Source of the DNA: Cyanophora paradoxa
Lineage: Eukaryota > Glaucocystophyceae > Cyanophorales > Cyanophoraceae
DNA: 64,000 bases
Assembly (NCBI GenBank): GCA_004431415.1
Contig: QPMI01000658.1
Coordinates: forward strand, 62,001-126,000
Reading direction: 5' to 3'
The notes below the pieces were generated by a model. That model searched no databases. It was not told the DNA's origin and worked only from the letters and a program-made list of their open reading frames with translations. Below are positions 8,785 through 17,540 of this stretch, one piece after another. The position numbers and the translations under genes were made by a program. Position 1 is the first letter of the stretch. Every line of letters begins with the position of its first letter.

Positions 8785-9854
8785 TGGGGCTTCTTGTTCG
8801 GAATATAGGAGAAGCGACCAATGTTGGCAAAGCTATTACGATCAAAGGGCTTTGAGCTATACCTTCCTTTGATATACAGGCAATCAGTGTGGATTCCCAC
8901 GACCTCGTAACCTTTGCTTTTGAGTTCCTTGTACTTGTCATACATTTCGCTGCGAACTCGATCGTACATTGCGAACTGGATCGGAAGGAACCCGTTAATG
9001 AGATCCTTTTGAGAATCAGTTCTCACATAATAGATGTGGCCATCGAAATCCGAAAGGTTCTTGACCAGAGTATCAGTTTTCGCACCAAAGGTGAATACTT
9101 CCACCATTCCGCCCACCTGCTGGGCATAGATATCAGCCTCGGACTTTTTGCAGAACAACCTGGTCTTGGATCGCTTATCGAGTCGCTTTCCTAGCAGACC
9201 AATCACTTCTACGAGAGTAGCCTTTTTCTCGCGAGGATTCAGGTCGCTTGACATTATTTTCTGGATCAGCCTTTTTGAGGGGTTGCTTACGAAAAATGAT
9301 GGGCGGTTGTAGCCTGTAATAGTCACGAGATCCTTGATGTCCTCCCAGTGACGCTTCAGAGTGTACCCTGTGATCAAGTTCGAGTAGGATGCAGCCTTAT
9401 AACGATCGAGCAGGATCTGAATTCCTGGATCGCAGATGCGGGATTTGTATCCTACTGGCTCATCATCAATATCCTCTTCGTATGTATCCACTCCTTGCAT
9501 GTAGGTTCCAGTATCGAACTGCTGCACATCAATCACATAGAAGGTATCCTCCTCGATTGGGTGACCATCATAGGGGCGGATACCATCGAAAATATTGAAT
9601 ACTGGAAGCTTCTCGATCTTGCTAATAACAGCTGGGTAGCATTTGCACATATCCACTGCAGTGTATTTAGTTCCTGGCTTCGGCTTAATGAAATAGCCAT
9701 TCAGAGCAGAGCGATTGTAATTAATAAGGGCTGTTCGGAAGCCCTCCTCGTACTGTGAAATTGTGTCGGTGTTAATCAGGGCTTCCTTGAATTCTTGACG
9801 AATGGATTGGACCTTTTTGTAGTAAGCCTCAGTCTCGAACTCACACTGTACCAT
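8781..9854 (-). CDS. Family B DNA polymerase, palm/C-terminal part
   Basis: This 357-aa ORF holds the polymerase core. Motif A is YTAVDMCKCYPAVI (Asp at residue 68; D...YP is typical of protein-primed PolB). Motif C is VVGIHTDCLYI near residue 320, with a T-D pair in place of D-T-D. The frame is open upstream of the first ATG as far as about 9926, so it is best read as the second half of one polymerase of about 870 aa. The first half is at 9911-11389. A single missing A in the A4 run at the junction (TCAAAACCC on the coding strand) would join them. Protein-primed PolB is the hallmark polymerase of Polintons and several PLV and virophage groups. Confidence 0.75.
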   Translation of the reverse strand: MVQCEFETEAYYKKVQSIRQEFKEALINTDTISQYEEGFRTALINYNRSALNGYFIKPKPGTKYTAVDMCKCYPAVISKIEKLPVFNIFDGIRPYDGHPIEEDTFYVIDVQQFDTGTYMQGVDTYEEDIDDEPVGYKSRICDPGIQILLDRYKAASYSNLITGYTLKRHWEDIKDLVTITGYNRPSFFVSNPSKRLIQKIMSSDLNPREKKATLVEVIGLLGKRLDKRSKTRLFCKKSEADIYAQQVGGMVEVFTFGAKTDTLVKNLSDFDGHIYYVRTDSQKDLINGFLPIQFAMYDRVRSEMYDKYKELKSKGYEVVGIHTDCLYIKGRYSSKPFDRNSFANIGRFSYIPNKKPQ

Positions 9855-9910
9855 GTGATCAGAAACCGAGGGATTAAATACGGAAAAGAATATTCCACTC
9901 GCTTTGAAGA

Positions 9911-11389
9911 TCAGGGTTTTGATCTGTCCCCTTTCATTCCGAGCTTTGGTTCGTATTGAAGGCGATCCAAGAAAGTGAACAGAAGCTCATCCATGGACCC
10001 AGTGTAAACGATTCGGACTGTAGCTTTCTCCTTATCAGCTTTCAATCCCATGGTCGCAATCTTGAGCAGATCAGCAGGTGTGTGGGCGAACATATCGTAT
10101 TGTTTGGTCTCTGTGATTTGATAGGATGAGTTCAGCGAAGCTTCGGTTGGGTTTTCGGTTTCCAGGTCCATTTTCTTGAAATTCTTCTCGAGGGCTTTGA
10201 TGTTATCGTTGTAGCAGTAAACGTGGTTATTGTGTACCATGAAATTCATGCATTGCGGATGCAGATCCTTATTAACGGGCATCTCTCCCTGTGGGTATCT
10301 GTACTTGAGCTTGTTATCCTCCGAATAAACACGGAATCCCAGCCTGCAACGATCCGCGAATTTTCGGAGCTGCCTCAGAGTGAGGGACATAGAGGCTCCC
10401 TCAGTATATTCCTTTCCGTGGAAAAATCGATACAGACCCTCGTAGGTCATCTCAATGTCCTTGTACTTCCTGTTTCTGTGACAAGCTTCCATTGAACGAG
10501 AGTACAATGAGATCAGCATATCGTAGACACAGGCATTCGATTTTCCGGAAGCAGGCTTGATGATTAATTCCTCGATCGATTTCGCCTCGGGATTGAGATC
10601 GTAATTAATGTACTGGCTCACAGCTGCGGTACATCGCATCGATTCTTCGAGTTCCTCATCGAGAAATTCTTCTTGAACGGCTTCCTGGGCTTCCTCCTCA
10701 GCCTGAGCCTCCACCAGAACGATTTCGTGAATTTCCGCAAAATAATCGTACCAATGCTGAATTTCGCTTGCAAGTCGATCAGCCCTAAATACGGTCTCAA
10801 CAACATACAGGAAATCAGCGACCATATAGTGTCTCTGGTTCAGCACGAACCTTGTAACGAAACCATCACGGGCAATTTGTCGCAGCATCCTTACCGGAAT
10901 TGTGATCGAAGCCCTTTTTAGGGGTCGGTACATGCGACCTTCAAAGCGGAGTGGCTGATCCCTCGCACGACCAGTGGGTTCAGCATTAATTTCGGCCCAG
11001 AGCTTGAAAGTGACCCGGACAACAGCATCGTCGGGAAACTGGGCAATCTGCCGGAAAAATTGATTCAGCTGCCTGTTCTCTCGGGGTCTCGGAGGTTCAG
11101 CCTCAATGGCCCCAATGCGACCGACCTCTCGATCAAATGCAGCCTGGCGAACCCCCAGCAGCGATTGCAGGGTATATCCCTTTGCAGGTCGCTCTGTATC
11201 GAAAATTGACTGAATGTTCTTGAGGTACAGCTCGAGCATGGTTTCGGGAACCTTGGAAGTTCCTGAGAATTTGCGCAATAATGCATCAGCGGTTCTCTTG
11301 GTGAGCAGGCTCCGCTGGATACCGAGGTTAATCAATTCGACCGCTTTCGCTTTCAAGGTTTTTCTTCTCTTGTAACTTGCGCGAGGCAT
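9911..11389 (-). CDS. Family B DNA polymerase, N-terminal part (split from 8781-9854)
   Basis: This 492-aa ORF lies directly upstream of the palm-containing ORF in a frame shifted by one base. It starts with a basic segment (MPRASYKRRKTLKAK). Mid-region blocks include GKSNACVYDMLISLY and HNNHVYCYNDN, and it ends near VYTGSMDELL and EPKLGMKGD. This region precedes and includes the exonuclease area in polinton-type polymerases, but I could not place the exonuclease acids with certainty. Its stop (TGA) follows TCAAAACCC; one extra A would continue it into the downstream ORF. The break could be an assembly indel, a mutation, or less likely programmed frameshifting. Confidence 0.6.
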   Translation of the reverse strand: MPRASYKRRKTLKAKAVELINLGIQRSLLTKRTADALLRKFSGTSKVPETMLELYLKNIQSIFDTERPAKGYTLQSLLGVRQAAFDREVGRIGAIEAEPPRPRENRQLNQFFRQIAQFPDDAVVRVTFKLWAEINAEPTGRARDQPLRFEGRMYRPLKRASITIPVRMLRQIARDGFVTRFVLNQRHYMVADFLYVVETVFRADRLASEIQHWYDYFAEIHEIVLVEAQAEEEAQEAVQEEFLDEELEESMRCTAAVSQYINYDLNPEAKSIEELIIKPASGKSNACVYDMLISLYSRSMEACHRNRKYKDIEMTYEGLYRFFHGKEYTEGASMSLTLRQLRKFADRCRLGFRVYSEDNKLKYRYPQGEMPVNKDLHPQCMNFMVHNNHVYCYNDNIKALEKNFKKMDLETENPTEASLNSSYQITETKQYDMFAHTPADLLKIATMGLKADKEKATVRIVYTGSMDELLFTFLDRLQYEPKLGMKGDRSKP

Positions 11390-11581
11390 TGTTTACTTTA
11401 TGCCAAGAAAATATTTTTGCCAGATAGGGTAAATTCCCCCTTTCGTTAATTAACCTATGTGGCTTTTCCTTAAGTCATTTTTTGGTCCCCACGGGACAAA
11501 TCAAATTTTCTCCCCACGATACAAAACCGATTAATCGGTCCTGTACATAAAAAATATACATATCGGTCTGTCTCTCACGAT
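11390..11581. promoter_or_regulatory. Intergenic with a repeated TCCTTAAGTCATTTTTTG word
   Basis: AT-rich spacer upstream of the polymerase gene. The 18-base word at 11467-11484 recurs exactly at 12030-12047, immediately before the ATG of the gene at 12050. It may be a promoter or operator element; nothing else is visible. Confidence 0.35.
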
Positions 11582-11977
11582 TCATTGCGATTCCTTGTTG
11601 TACTTGCGGGGTCTTCCGGTTTTCGAAGGGATTGCCGGCTCTGCTTTCTCAGGAGCTACTCCCGCTGCAATAGCGGCCAACTTCTCTGCATGCTTTCTGT
11701 GGTAGTATGCCAGCGATTGGGCCTTCTTTTTCTCTCTGAACTCCGCATCGATTTCGTATTTTTGCTGTTTCTGGACCGCCATTTTCTCGAGGTATTTATC
11801 CTTTGATCTCTCGTATCTTGCTCTGCGATCCGCCAGCTCTTTGGCTCTGAACTCGGGATCACTGTGGTACCGCTCGCGGTATTTCTGGTTTCTCGCTTCT
11901 TTCTGCTCTGGGGTCAATTGGTAGCGCTTCTTGGGCTTAACTTCAGCGGTCGCTGGGGCTTTCTCTGAATCCGACAT
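11582..11977 (-). CDS. Small basic protein with AT-hook-like C-terminus
   Basis: This 131-aa, Lys/Arg/Glu-rich, mostly helical protein contains a repeated motif around YRERYHSDPEFRAKELADRR and KYEIDAEFREKKKAQ. It ends with KTGRPRKYNKE, an AT-hook-like core (GRPRK). A DNA-binding or virion DNA-condensing role is plausible. The segment LTPEQKEARNQKYRERY resembles the TPEEK segment of the spliced gene at 3175-4301. It lies 193 bases upstream of the polymerase on the same strand. No named family is assigned. Confidence 0.6.
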   Translation of the reverse strand: MSDSEKAPATAEVKPKKRYQLTPEQKEARNQKYRERYHSDPEFRAKELADRRARYERSKDKYLEKMAVQKQQKYEIDAEFREKKKAQSLAYYHRKHAEKLAAIAAGVAPEKAEPAIPSKTGRPRKYNKESQ

Positions 11978-12049
11978 TCTCTACTTAAGGGCTTAGAAAA
12001 TTATTTTCTCTAATTTAAGTAGCGGATTATCCTTAAGTCATTTTTTGTG

Positions 12050-12559
12050 ATGGATCGACCGGCAATCAAGACTGCTTTAGAGCGCTACTACAAGGTCCCT
12101 ATAGAGGATCTAGATTTATTTCAGTACTACCAGCTAAATGCACCGCAAAAAGGCATATTCTTTAAACTCTACTCAATGAAAAAGGCATTCAGCGAGGAAA
12201 TAACACTTTCACTACCTGGAAACTACCTAAAGAGGGATTGGGGAATTAGGGAGGAGGGGCTTAGGGTGGTTCACGTATTTTGCTTTGCTGATTGCCTGGT
12301 AATCTACAAGTTCTCGCCAGTTGTGAATTTAGTAAAATCAATCATCGTGAAAGACCAGGTTCGGTTTGTTGTTCCAAAGGAATTGACCAAGCGGATTCCC
12401 CTTCAAACTGAGACCGGACCTGCTCCAGATCTCCTTCAATCGACCTCCGCCTCACAGGCTCCAGAGAGTTCCTGCGAGAATTCGGTTCGCTGTTCACACC
12501 AACACTCACTTCAACATCACAGCAGCCCTGCTGGCAGTGACCCCGCAGATGAAACGTAA
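12050..12559 (+). CDS. Hypothetical 169-aa protein
   Basis: Not recognised. The start at 12050 (ATGGATCGACC) is preferred over the adjacent GTG at 12047 because it directly follows the repeated TCCTTAAGTCATTTTTTG word. The N-terminal 125 residues look globular (ALERYYKVPIEDLDLFQYYQ; VHVFCFADCLVIYKF). The last 45 residues are Ser/Gln/His-rich low complexity. It diverges from the basic protein gene at 11582-11977, separated by a short AT-rich spacer. Confidence 0.5.
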   Translation: MDRPAIKTALERYYKVPIEDLDLFQYYQLNAPQKGIFFKLYSMKKAFSEEITLSLPGNYLKRDWGIREEGLRVVHVFCFADCLVIYKFSPVVNLVKSIIVKDQVRFVVPKELTKRIPLQTETGPAPDLLQSTSASQAPESSCENSVRCSHQHSLQHHSSPAGSDPADET

Positions 12560-12632
12560 ACATCTCTATTATTCCAGAGATGCAATCCATTTGCTAACGT
12601 ATGCATATAAATTATTTAGTCATGTAGAGTAA

Positions 12633-12791
12633 ATGAGACTGCTGCTGGCTCGTTTGTTCCCATACGAGCTGGTGGATCTCATCATACTTTTCACAGAGCC
12701 AACCTGCCCATTCTGCAAAGGTGTCCACATTAAAACTCGATCGAAATACGGACCGGTTAAATTATGCCTTGCTGACATTCACAGGCATTAG
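12633..12791 (+). CDS. Possible 52-aa protein with CxxC motif
   Basis: A short reading frame starts MRLLLARLFPYELVDLIILF, contains CPFCKG and ends LADIHRH. The start resembles an F-box-like or membrane-proximal helix, and the CxxC could bind metal. It sits in an otherwise unassigned gap between 12559 and 12946. Length is close to chance, so support is weak. Confidence 0.3.
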   Translation: MRLLLARLFPYELVDLIILFTEPTCPFCKGVHIKTRSKYGPVKLCLADIHRH

Positions 12792-12945
12792 CGAACAATT
12801 CGCTTTCCACCAAGCATCGATGCATAATTGGGTGGGGCTGTCGGAACGATGTGGGTGTACTGCGGGGCAACATTTTGCTGGCGAGTTGCAGCCTGTGTAT
12901 CTGTCTTATCCTCCTTTTTAATTTCTTCAACATCGACCTTTGATT

Positions 12946-13470
12946 TCAATCCGAGTTTCGAAATTTCCTTTTAACCAAATTTTTCATAGATTTTCGCTCC
13001 TCGTAGTTTTGAACCCACTTTTCGTAGTTTGCTACTTTCATTTCAAGGTTTCGTACTTTTTCCTCAAAATTCATAACAACCTCCGAAGGTACTGTGTGTT
13101 TTTGATAGGGACCTCGTTTCTTGAGTTCCGATTCAGCAACCTGGGGGACATCTTTGGTTTTCTGCTGGGTGGCAGTGACCTGGGCTTTGATGACCTTGTC
13201 TGTGTTTGCATCAGGGGTTCCACCGGCAATCTGGGATTTGGCTTCGGTCATATCTTCCACCTGTCGTTTACCACTGTCTGTGTTTCCTTTGTTGGAAACT
13301 GCGTCAGCAATAATGGCCTCTTCCTTGGCTACAACATCTGGGTTGGTATCGATAAGGTACTCGGGCATCTCATTGCCACCACCAGAGGTGAGACCGGATT
13401 CTTGCTGGGCTTGATTGGGATTGCCAGAGGCGAAAGCTTGAACGGGTTTGGGCTTTTTGCGATAAACCAT
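12946..13470 (-). CDS. Hypothetical 174-aa protein with C-terminal coiled coil
   Basis: Starts MVYRKKPKPVQAF and continues through a long hydrophilic, Gly/Asn/Gln/Thr-rich disordered region. A predicted coiled coil of about 40 residues follows (VVMNFEEKVRNLEMKVANYE), with a basic tail (VKRKFRNSD). It starts only 2 bases after the packaging ATPase stop on the same strand, so the two are probably co-transcribed. A virion-associated or scaffold-like role is inferred from position and composition only. Confidence 0.55.
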   Translation of the reverse strand: MVYRKKPKPVQAFASGNPNQAQQESGLTSGGGNEMPEYLIDTNPDVVAKEEAIIADAVSNKGNTDSGKRQVEDMTEAKSQIAGGTPDANTDKVIKAQVTATQQKTKDVPQVAESELKKRGPYQKHTVPSEVVMNFEEKVRNLEMKVANYEKWVQNYEERKSMKNLVKRKFRNSD

Positions 13471-13472
13471 CT

Positions 13473-14330
13473 TTACCTTCGTTTAACTTTTAGCAACATT
13501 TTCTTTTTGTTTGGCGAAATTTGGGAAAGATTCGGAATACCTTCAAGCTCTTGTTCAAATTTCGACAAAGTTTTGCAAATTGTTTTTGAATCCTTGCAAG
13601 TTGGTTCTTTTTGGGCTTCACCCTCTTTTGCCTTGCGTTTCTTTTCCTCATACAATTGCACCCCCTTGTGGAACCTCGGGAAATTGAAGTCCCTCACCAG
13701 TGTTGCTTTATCTACATACATGGATGTATCATACCCAGCGGAAGAAACCACAAGGTACTGATAAGAATGCACATACTCCTTGAAAAGCTTGAAGAAATCA
13801 TCTTTGGGACCTGTGTTATATTCTTCCTCGATTGCGAGCAGCTCTAAGCGATTGCTGGCATTGAGAATGCAAGTGTACTCAGTGTTCACTCGAATTGTAC
13901 TGGAAAGCTTTCGCATTTTTTGGGTAATAACCATGATGCTTATATGGGAATGGCGACCCCTCGTGTACAGGGATGCAATCATTTTATCTTTATGGAGATC
14001 CACATGCTCATTGTCGATTAAATCATCCAAAACAATTAATAACTCATTCACTTTTCCGCCTGCAGCAATCTTTTGCTGCCTTGCATCCAGCAGCTTGCCT
14101 ATGAAAACGGGATCCCAGCCATCGAGTACCATTGGGGTGACTGGATTCCAGAAATTATTGAACTTTGTACCAGTCACCACAATTACGGCATCGATCTTTT
14201 TTGCATCGTGAAGCTGTTTAATCCAGTACAGACAAGCTTCTGATTTACCAGTGTTGGAGCGCCCAATGAAGATTGCCCTGAAAGGGGGTTCTATCATGGA
14301 GAAGGCATCAAACTCTTCTAGTTCGGACAT
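13473..14330 (-). CDS. Genome-packaging ATPase (FtsK/HerA, A32-like)
   Basis: Drives DNA into preformed capsids. The 285-aa protein has Walker A GRSNTGKS at residues 23-30 and Walker B LLIVLDD at 97-103. Downstream are TRGRHSHISIMVITQ (sensor-like, residues about 128-142) and the RVNTEYTCIL segment. This order is typical of the A32-like ATPases shared by PLVs, virophages and large DNA viruses. The C-terminal 70 residues are basic. It lies next to the capsid-like gene on the same strand, the conserved morphogenesis arrangement. Confidence 0.85.
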   Translation of the reverse strand: MSELEEFDAFSMIEPPFRAIFIGRSNTGKSEACLYWIKQLHDAKKIDAVIVVTGTKFNNFWNPVTPMVLDGWDPVFIGKLLDARQQKIAAGGKVNELLIVLDDLIDNEHVDLHKDKMIASLYTRGRHSHISIMVITQKMRKLSSTIRVNTEYTCILNASNRLELLAIEEEYNTGPKDDFFKLFKEYVHSYQYLVVSSAGYDTSMYVDKATLVRDFNFPRFHKGVQLYEEKKRKAKEGEAQKEPTCKDSKTICKTLSKFEQELEGIPNLSQISPNKKKMLLKVKRR

Positions 14331-14380
14331 GTTTTCACTATAAAAACGAGAGAAAAATAAGACTGACTCTGGTCATCAGT

Positions 14381-15706
14381 TTAAGCACTGACGCGACGAA
14401 TACCATCGGCTCCAACAATGAGGATATTGTGAGCGAGAGCCATGCATTGGAGGTACATTTTTTGATAGCTTCCGCCTGCGTACCATTCGGTGTTACCAGG
14501 ATCACCTGCGGCAGTAATTGCATTGAATCCAAACACAATATCAAAGGCTGATGTTCCTGTGGCATCAACATAGCCTGTTTGCTCCTGGTTAAGGAGGGCA
14601 GCTTTGCCATTGCCAGCACCGAAGAAGATACCTGAAAGAGCAGGAAAAGCCAAGTCATCAGCAGAGAGAGCAGCGCCATATTTATCTTGGAGTTCCGATG
14701 AAGCGACCAAAAGAGGTAGTTCAGTGTTGGAGTAGAGGCGATTGTTGTTCAGCTCAACATAGAAATTGACAGCATTGGTACGAAGCGCAGTTGGACGAAG
14801 GACTGATGCAGATCCATTATTAGTTCGCACTTTAGCGAGTTGTCGAACTGAGAATGCAAGAGTGTGGATTAAACCAGCGCCTGTAAGCTGAGAAAGGTTG
14901 ACACGAGCGCCAGAGGCAGTAGGGGTGAAATCAGTGTGAAGGAAGCCAATCTCATTATAGGGGATGGCAATGCCAGTGGATTTGACTCTGGCAATTGTTT
15001 CAGATACAACCGCTTCATCAGCATTGACAACCTTGCAGACAAGTCTGGGCTTGAGGACTTTGAGAGAGCTTCCAGCAATTGCAATGTCTGTTTTGCCATC
15101 TGTGTCTTCAATAATACCATCAGTTACATTCTTGAACTCAATTTCAACAACTATCTCAGAGTTCATAGCGCAAAGTGGGAACATAGCCTTCTCAAAGGGT
15201 GAAGGCAGATCGATCTCATAGGTTCCACCGTTTGTATTGCCATGATAGTTAGTTCCTACTACTCCACCAACATAACGAAGGCGTCTGTCTAAATCACCGG
15301 TCTCGGTTGTGAGAAGGAAATATTGGGTGACGAAATCCTCTGGGACAACATAGCGGAAAGCACCATGGGAAATCTCCATGCGCTTGATGAGCGAACCGAT
15401 TACACGGAGGTAACCAGTAGAGGCAGCAGCATTGCCTCCTGAAAGGTTGCTTTCACCGAACACCATTGGGTTCAGATCGAGTTGAAGGGCTATGCCATTG
15501 AGGAAATGGTAGCGAGGGATCTTGAAAACGACTCGGTTGCCAAGGGCATTGGAAGGCTCGGTATCTGGAGCAACCTGGACTCGAAGGGGCTTGGTTCCTG
15601 AAGAGGTACCGATGACAAGGGATTTGTTTAGGAAGAAATCCTTGTAATCATCGGTTGTAAGCATAGACTTGAGGGTTGGGCGCTGGAATTGCGAATTTGT
15701 TTCCAT
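14381..15706 (-). CDS. Likely major capsid protein (double jelly-roll type)
   Basis: This 441-aa protein is rich in beta-strand-forming residues and Gly/Asn/Thr and has no catalytic motif. It starts METNSQFQRPTLKSML. Features include RVVFKIPRYHFLNGIALQLD, GSLIKRMEISHG, EDFVTQYFLLTTETGDL and EIVVEIEFKN. Position next to the packaging ATPase and the penton-like genes supports a capsid role. The length suits a compact double jelly-roll capsid protein. I infer the fold from context and composition. A structure prediction would decide it; another capsid component is the main alternative. Confidence 0.65.
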   Translation of the reverse strand: METNSQFQRPTLKSMLTTDDYKDFFLNKSLVIGTSSGTKPLRVQVAPDTEPSNALGNRVVFKIPRYHFLNGIALQLDLNPMVFGESNLSGGNAAASTGYLRVIGSLIKRMEISHGAFRYVVPEDFVTQYFLLTTETGDLDRRLRYVGGVVGTNYHGNTNGGTYEIDLPSPFEKAMFPLCAMNSEIVVEIEFKNVTDGIIEDTDGKTDIAIAGSSLKVLKPRLVCKVVNADEAVVSETIARVKSTGIAIPYNEIGFLHTDFTPTASGARVNLSQLTGAGLIHTLAFSVRQLAKVRTNNGSASVLRPTALRTNAVNFYVELNNNRLYSNTELPLLVASSELQDKYGAALSADDLAFPALSGIFFGAGNGKAALLNQEQTGYVDATGTSAFDIVFGFNAITAAGDPGNTEWYAGGSYQKMYLQCMALAHNILIVGADGIRRVSA

Positions 15707-15761
15707 GGTGGAAGTGAGCGGGTTAGTCTCTACTTTTCGCAGTAGAAAATAATTTAGCGAA

Positions 15762-16675
15762 TCAATAGAAATTCATTTGCGGAGGGGCATCGTAGGTTTC
15801 GATTTCGAAGGTGAAATAATGCTGCCAGGCTCCAAAATCGAGAAGCTTCCCATCGTGATCAATAAGTTTGATTGTCAAGCGATCAAACGACTTTAATTCT
15901 CTAAATTCTCGGACAAGGGGACAGTAACTGATGTATCGAAATGGTAAATTGATCCATGCTCAAGCTCTTGAGGGATCGGGATTCTCATGAAGTAGCCATC
16001 CACATATTTATTAACTGACCGGATAAATGGAGCAAATTCATCGATGTAGAGCCAGAGCATGGATTCTGGTGTTTCATCTCCACTGGTGAAGCCTCGAATG
16101 CGTCTATTCAGTGTGATGCCACCAGAGACTAAGAATGTATCCGAGGCAGGAGGAGTAAACAGTTCACCGGAATAGGCAATGATCGATTTAAAACCAAAGA
16201 ACTGGAGTTTTCGATTTACAGTGGACCTGAATCGGGATTGCTTGAGAGAATCAGCTGAAGCAAGTGTGAATCGGAACCAGAAATTAGCATTACTGAAAAA
16301 TTCATAGCATTTTACAGTATGATTGTACCGGCATTTTATATAGATGCCTCCAAAACTTGAGACACGAGCGGCCTCGAGTAGTTCTGTTATCTTCTCCGCC
16401 ACAGAATCTTTTGTGTAGTGGGCTTTGGGAATTGTTATGGTAATAAAGCCTGAATCAGCGGATGTGACCGAAAAATAGATGTCCATTCGATTCACATCTG
16501 CTCCAGTTTTATCAATATCTTTGGACACATTGGAAATGACATTGGGAACTGTTGCCTGAACGAGCCGAACCGATTTTACATTATCGTAACGCCTGGGTAA
16601 GGTAATTACATAGCTGTTCGGTTCTGTGTAATCGGGGTCTCGCTCATCGCTAGAGAAGCTTAGATATTCTTTCAT
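15762..16675 (-). CDS. Minor capsid / penton-like protein with a frame break near its end
   Basis: Start chosen at MKEYLSFSSDERDPDYTEPN (16675). The N-terminus matches viral penton-type proteins: a short peptide, then N/S-Y-x-I-x-LP and a jelly-roll (SVRLVQATVPNV). The main frame ends at 15893. A second frame continues to a stop at 15762 with FDRLTIKLIDHDGKLLDF, which parallels the C-terminus of the neighbouring paralog (LDKLTISLRKWRG). One missing T in the TTT run at the junction (GAGAATTTAGAG on the coding strand) would explain the break. It diverges from the paralog at 16692, with only 16 bases between starts. Confidence 0.65.
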
Positions 16676-16691
16676 CTTACTATTATAAAGT

Positions 16692-17540
16692 ATGAAAAGA
16701 ATCACGATAAATTGCGACAGCAGGGATCTCGAAGATGGGGTTCTGCATCTCAAAAATCGCATCAGCAATATAAGGAAATTCCGAATCCTCTCAGCGGAAA
16801 TCCCCAACAGCTGCTATGTTGTTCCACCGGACCAGAAACTCACAATCACTGCCCTTGGCAGCGATCAACCCCTGAGCATTCCAGCCTTTCATTTTCTGGA
16901 TCCTGTCCCAAGTATCAACGATTATTATACTCTTAATTCTGAAGGGAGAAGGATTCCACTAGATATTTCGTTGGGAACAGATTCTATTCTGGGATTTAAT
17001 GGGGGCAGCTTTAACCCATTAGGAATTCAGGCATATAAAGTTCTCTTAGATGTAGGGATGAGTCGTCTTGTATTCACATCGCCCAGCAATCAATTCACAA
17101 TTCAAAGCTCAGATCGGGAACTCTGTGACTGTATTGGCATTGAACCAGATACTATCTACCAAAGCACAACCGAAGCAAGACCAATACATGTACCAGGGAT
17201 TGAAGACCGCTACCAACTGGTTTGCCCCAAAATGATCGACTTCAATGCACTGGCTTACATTTACTTAGATGTAGAGGAGCTTAGACCATTTATGAAATTT
17301 AATGCAGCAACTAGCAGGCAAAACCCTGCGGATGATTCCTATTTATTAAGGATCCAAATGAATTCCGATTTTGGTAAATATTCGTTTTACAGTGAGCCTA
17401 GCTCGAGTGTTCCCTTTGTGAATGTCACAACCCCTTTGGACCTAGATAAGCTCACAATCTCGCTCAGAAAATGGAGAGGGGACATTGCGGATCTAAATGG
17501 ACTCTCTTACTCATTCCAGCTGGAGCTGCTCATTGATTAG
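16692..17540 (+). CDS. Minor capsid / penton-like protein (intact paralog)
   Basis: A 282-aa protein that starts MKRITINCDSRDLEDG, then SNIRKFRILSAEIPNSCYVV. This resembles the opposite-strand neighbour and viral penton proteins, in which the opening strand is followed by an (A)x(I/V)PNS-type turn. The C-terminus ends with LDLDKLTISLRKWRG followed by LSYSFQLELLID, typical of the closing strands of these jelly-rolls. Its ATG lies head-to-head with the paralog, so they share a promoter region of very few bases, or use leader overlap. Two different penton-like proteins may decorate different vertices or carry different fibres (inference). Confidence 0.65.
   Translation: MKRITINCDSRDLEDGVLHLKNRISNIRKFRILSAEIPNSCYVVPPDQKLTITALGSDQPLSIPAFHFLDPVPSINDYYTLNSEGRRIPLDISLGTDSILGFNGGSFNPLGIQAYKVLLDVGMSRLVFTSPSNQFTIQSSDRELCDCIGIEPDTIYQSTTEARPIHVPGIEDRYQLVCPKMIDFNALAYIYLDVEELRPFMKFNAATSRQNPADDSYLLRIQMNSDFGKYSFYSEPSSSVPFVNVTTPLDLDKLTISLRKWRGDIADLNGLSYSFQLELLID

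Noticed and set aside
9905-9930. Programmed -1 frameshift signal in the polymerase
   Set aside because: No X-XXY-YYZ heptamer fits the frames; a missing base in the A4 run explains the break more simply.
12940-13761. A 273-codon plus-strand frame opposite the ATPase and its neighbour
   Set aside because: Hydrophobic translation arises from the reverse complement of a real gene with Walker motifs on minus.
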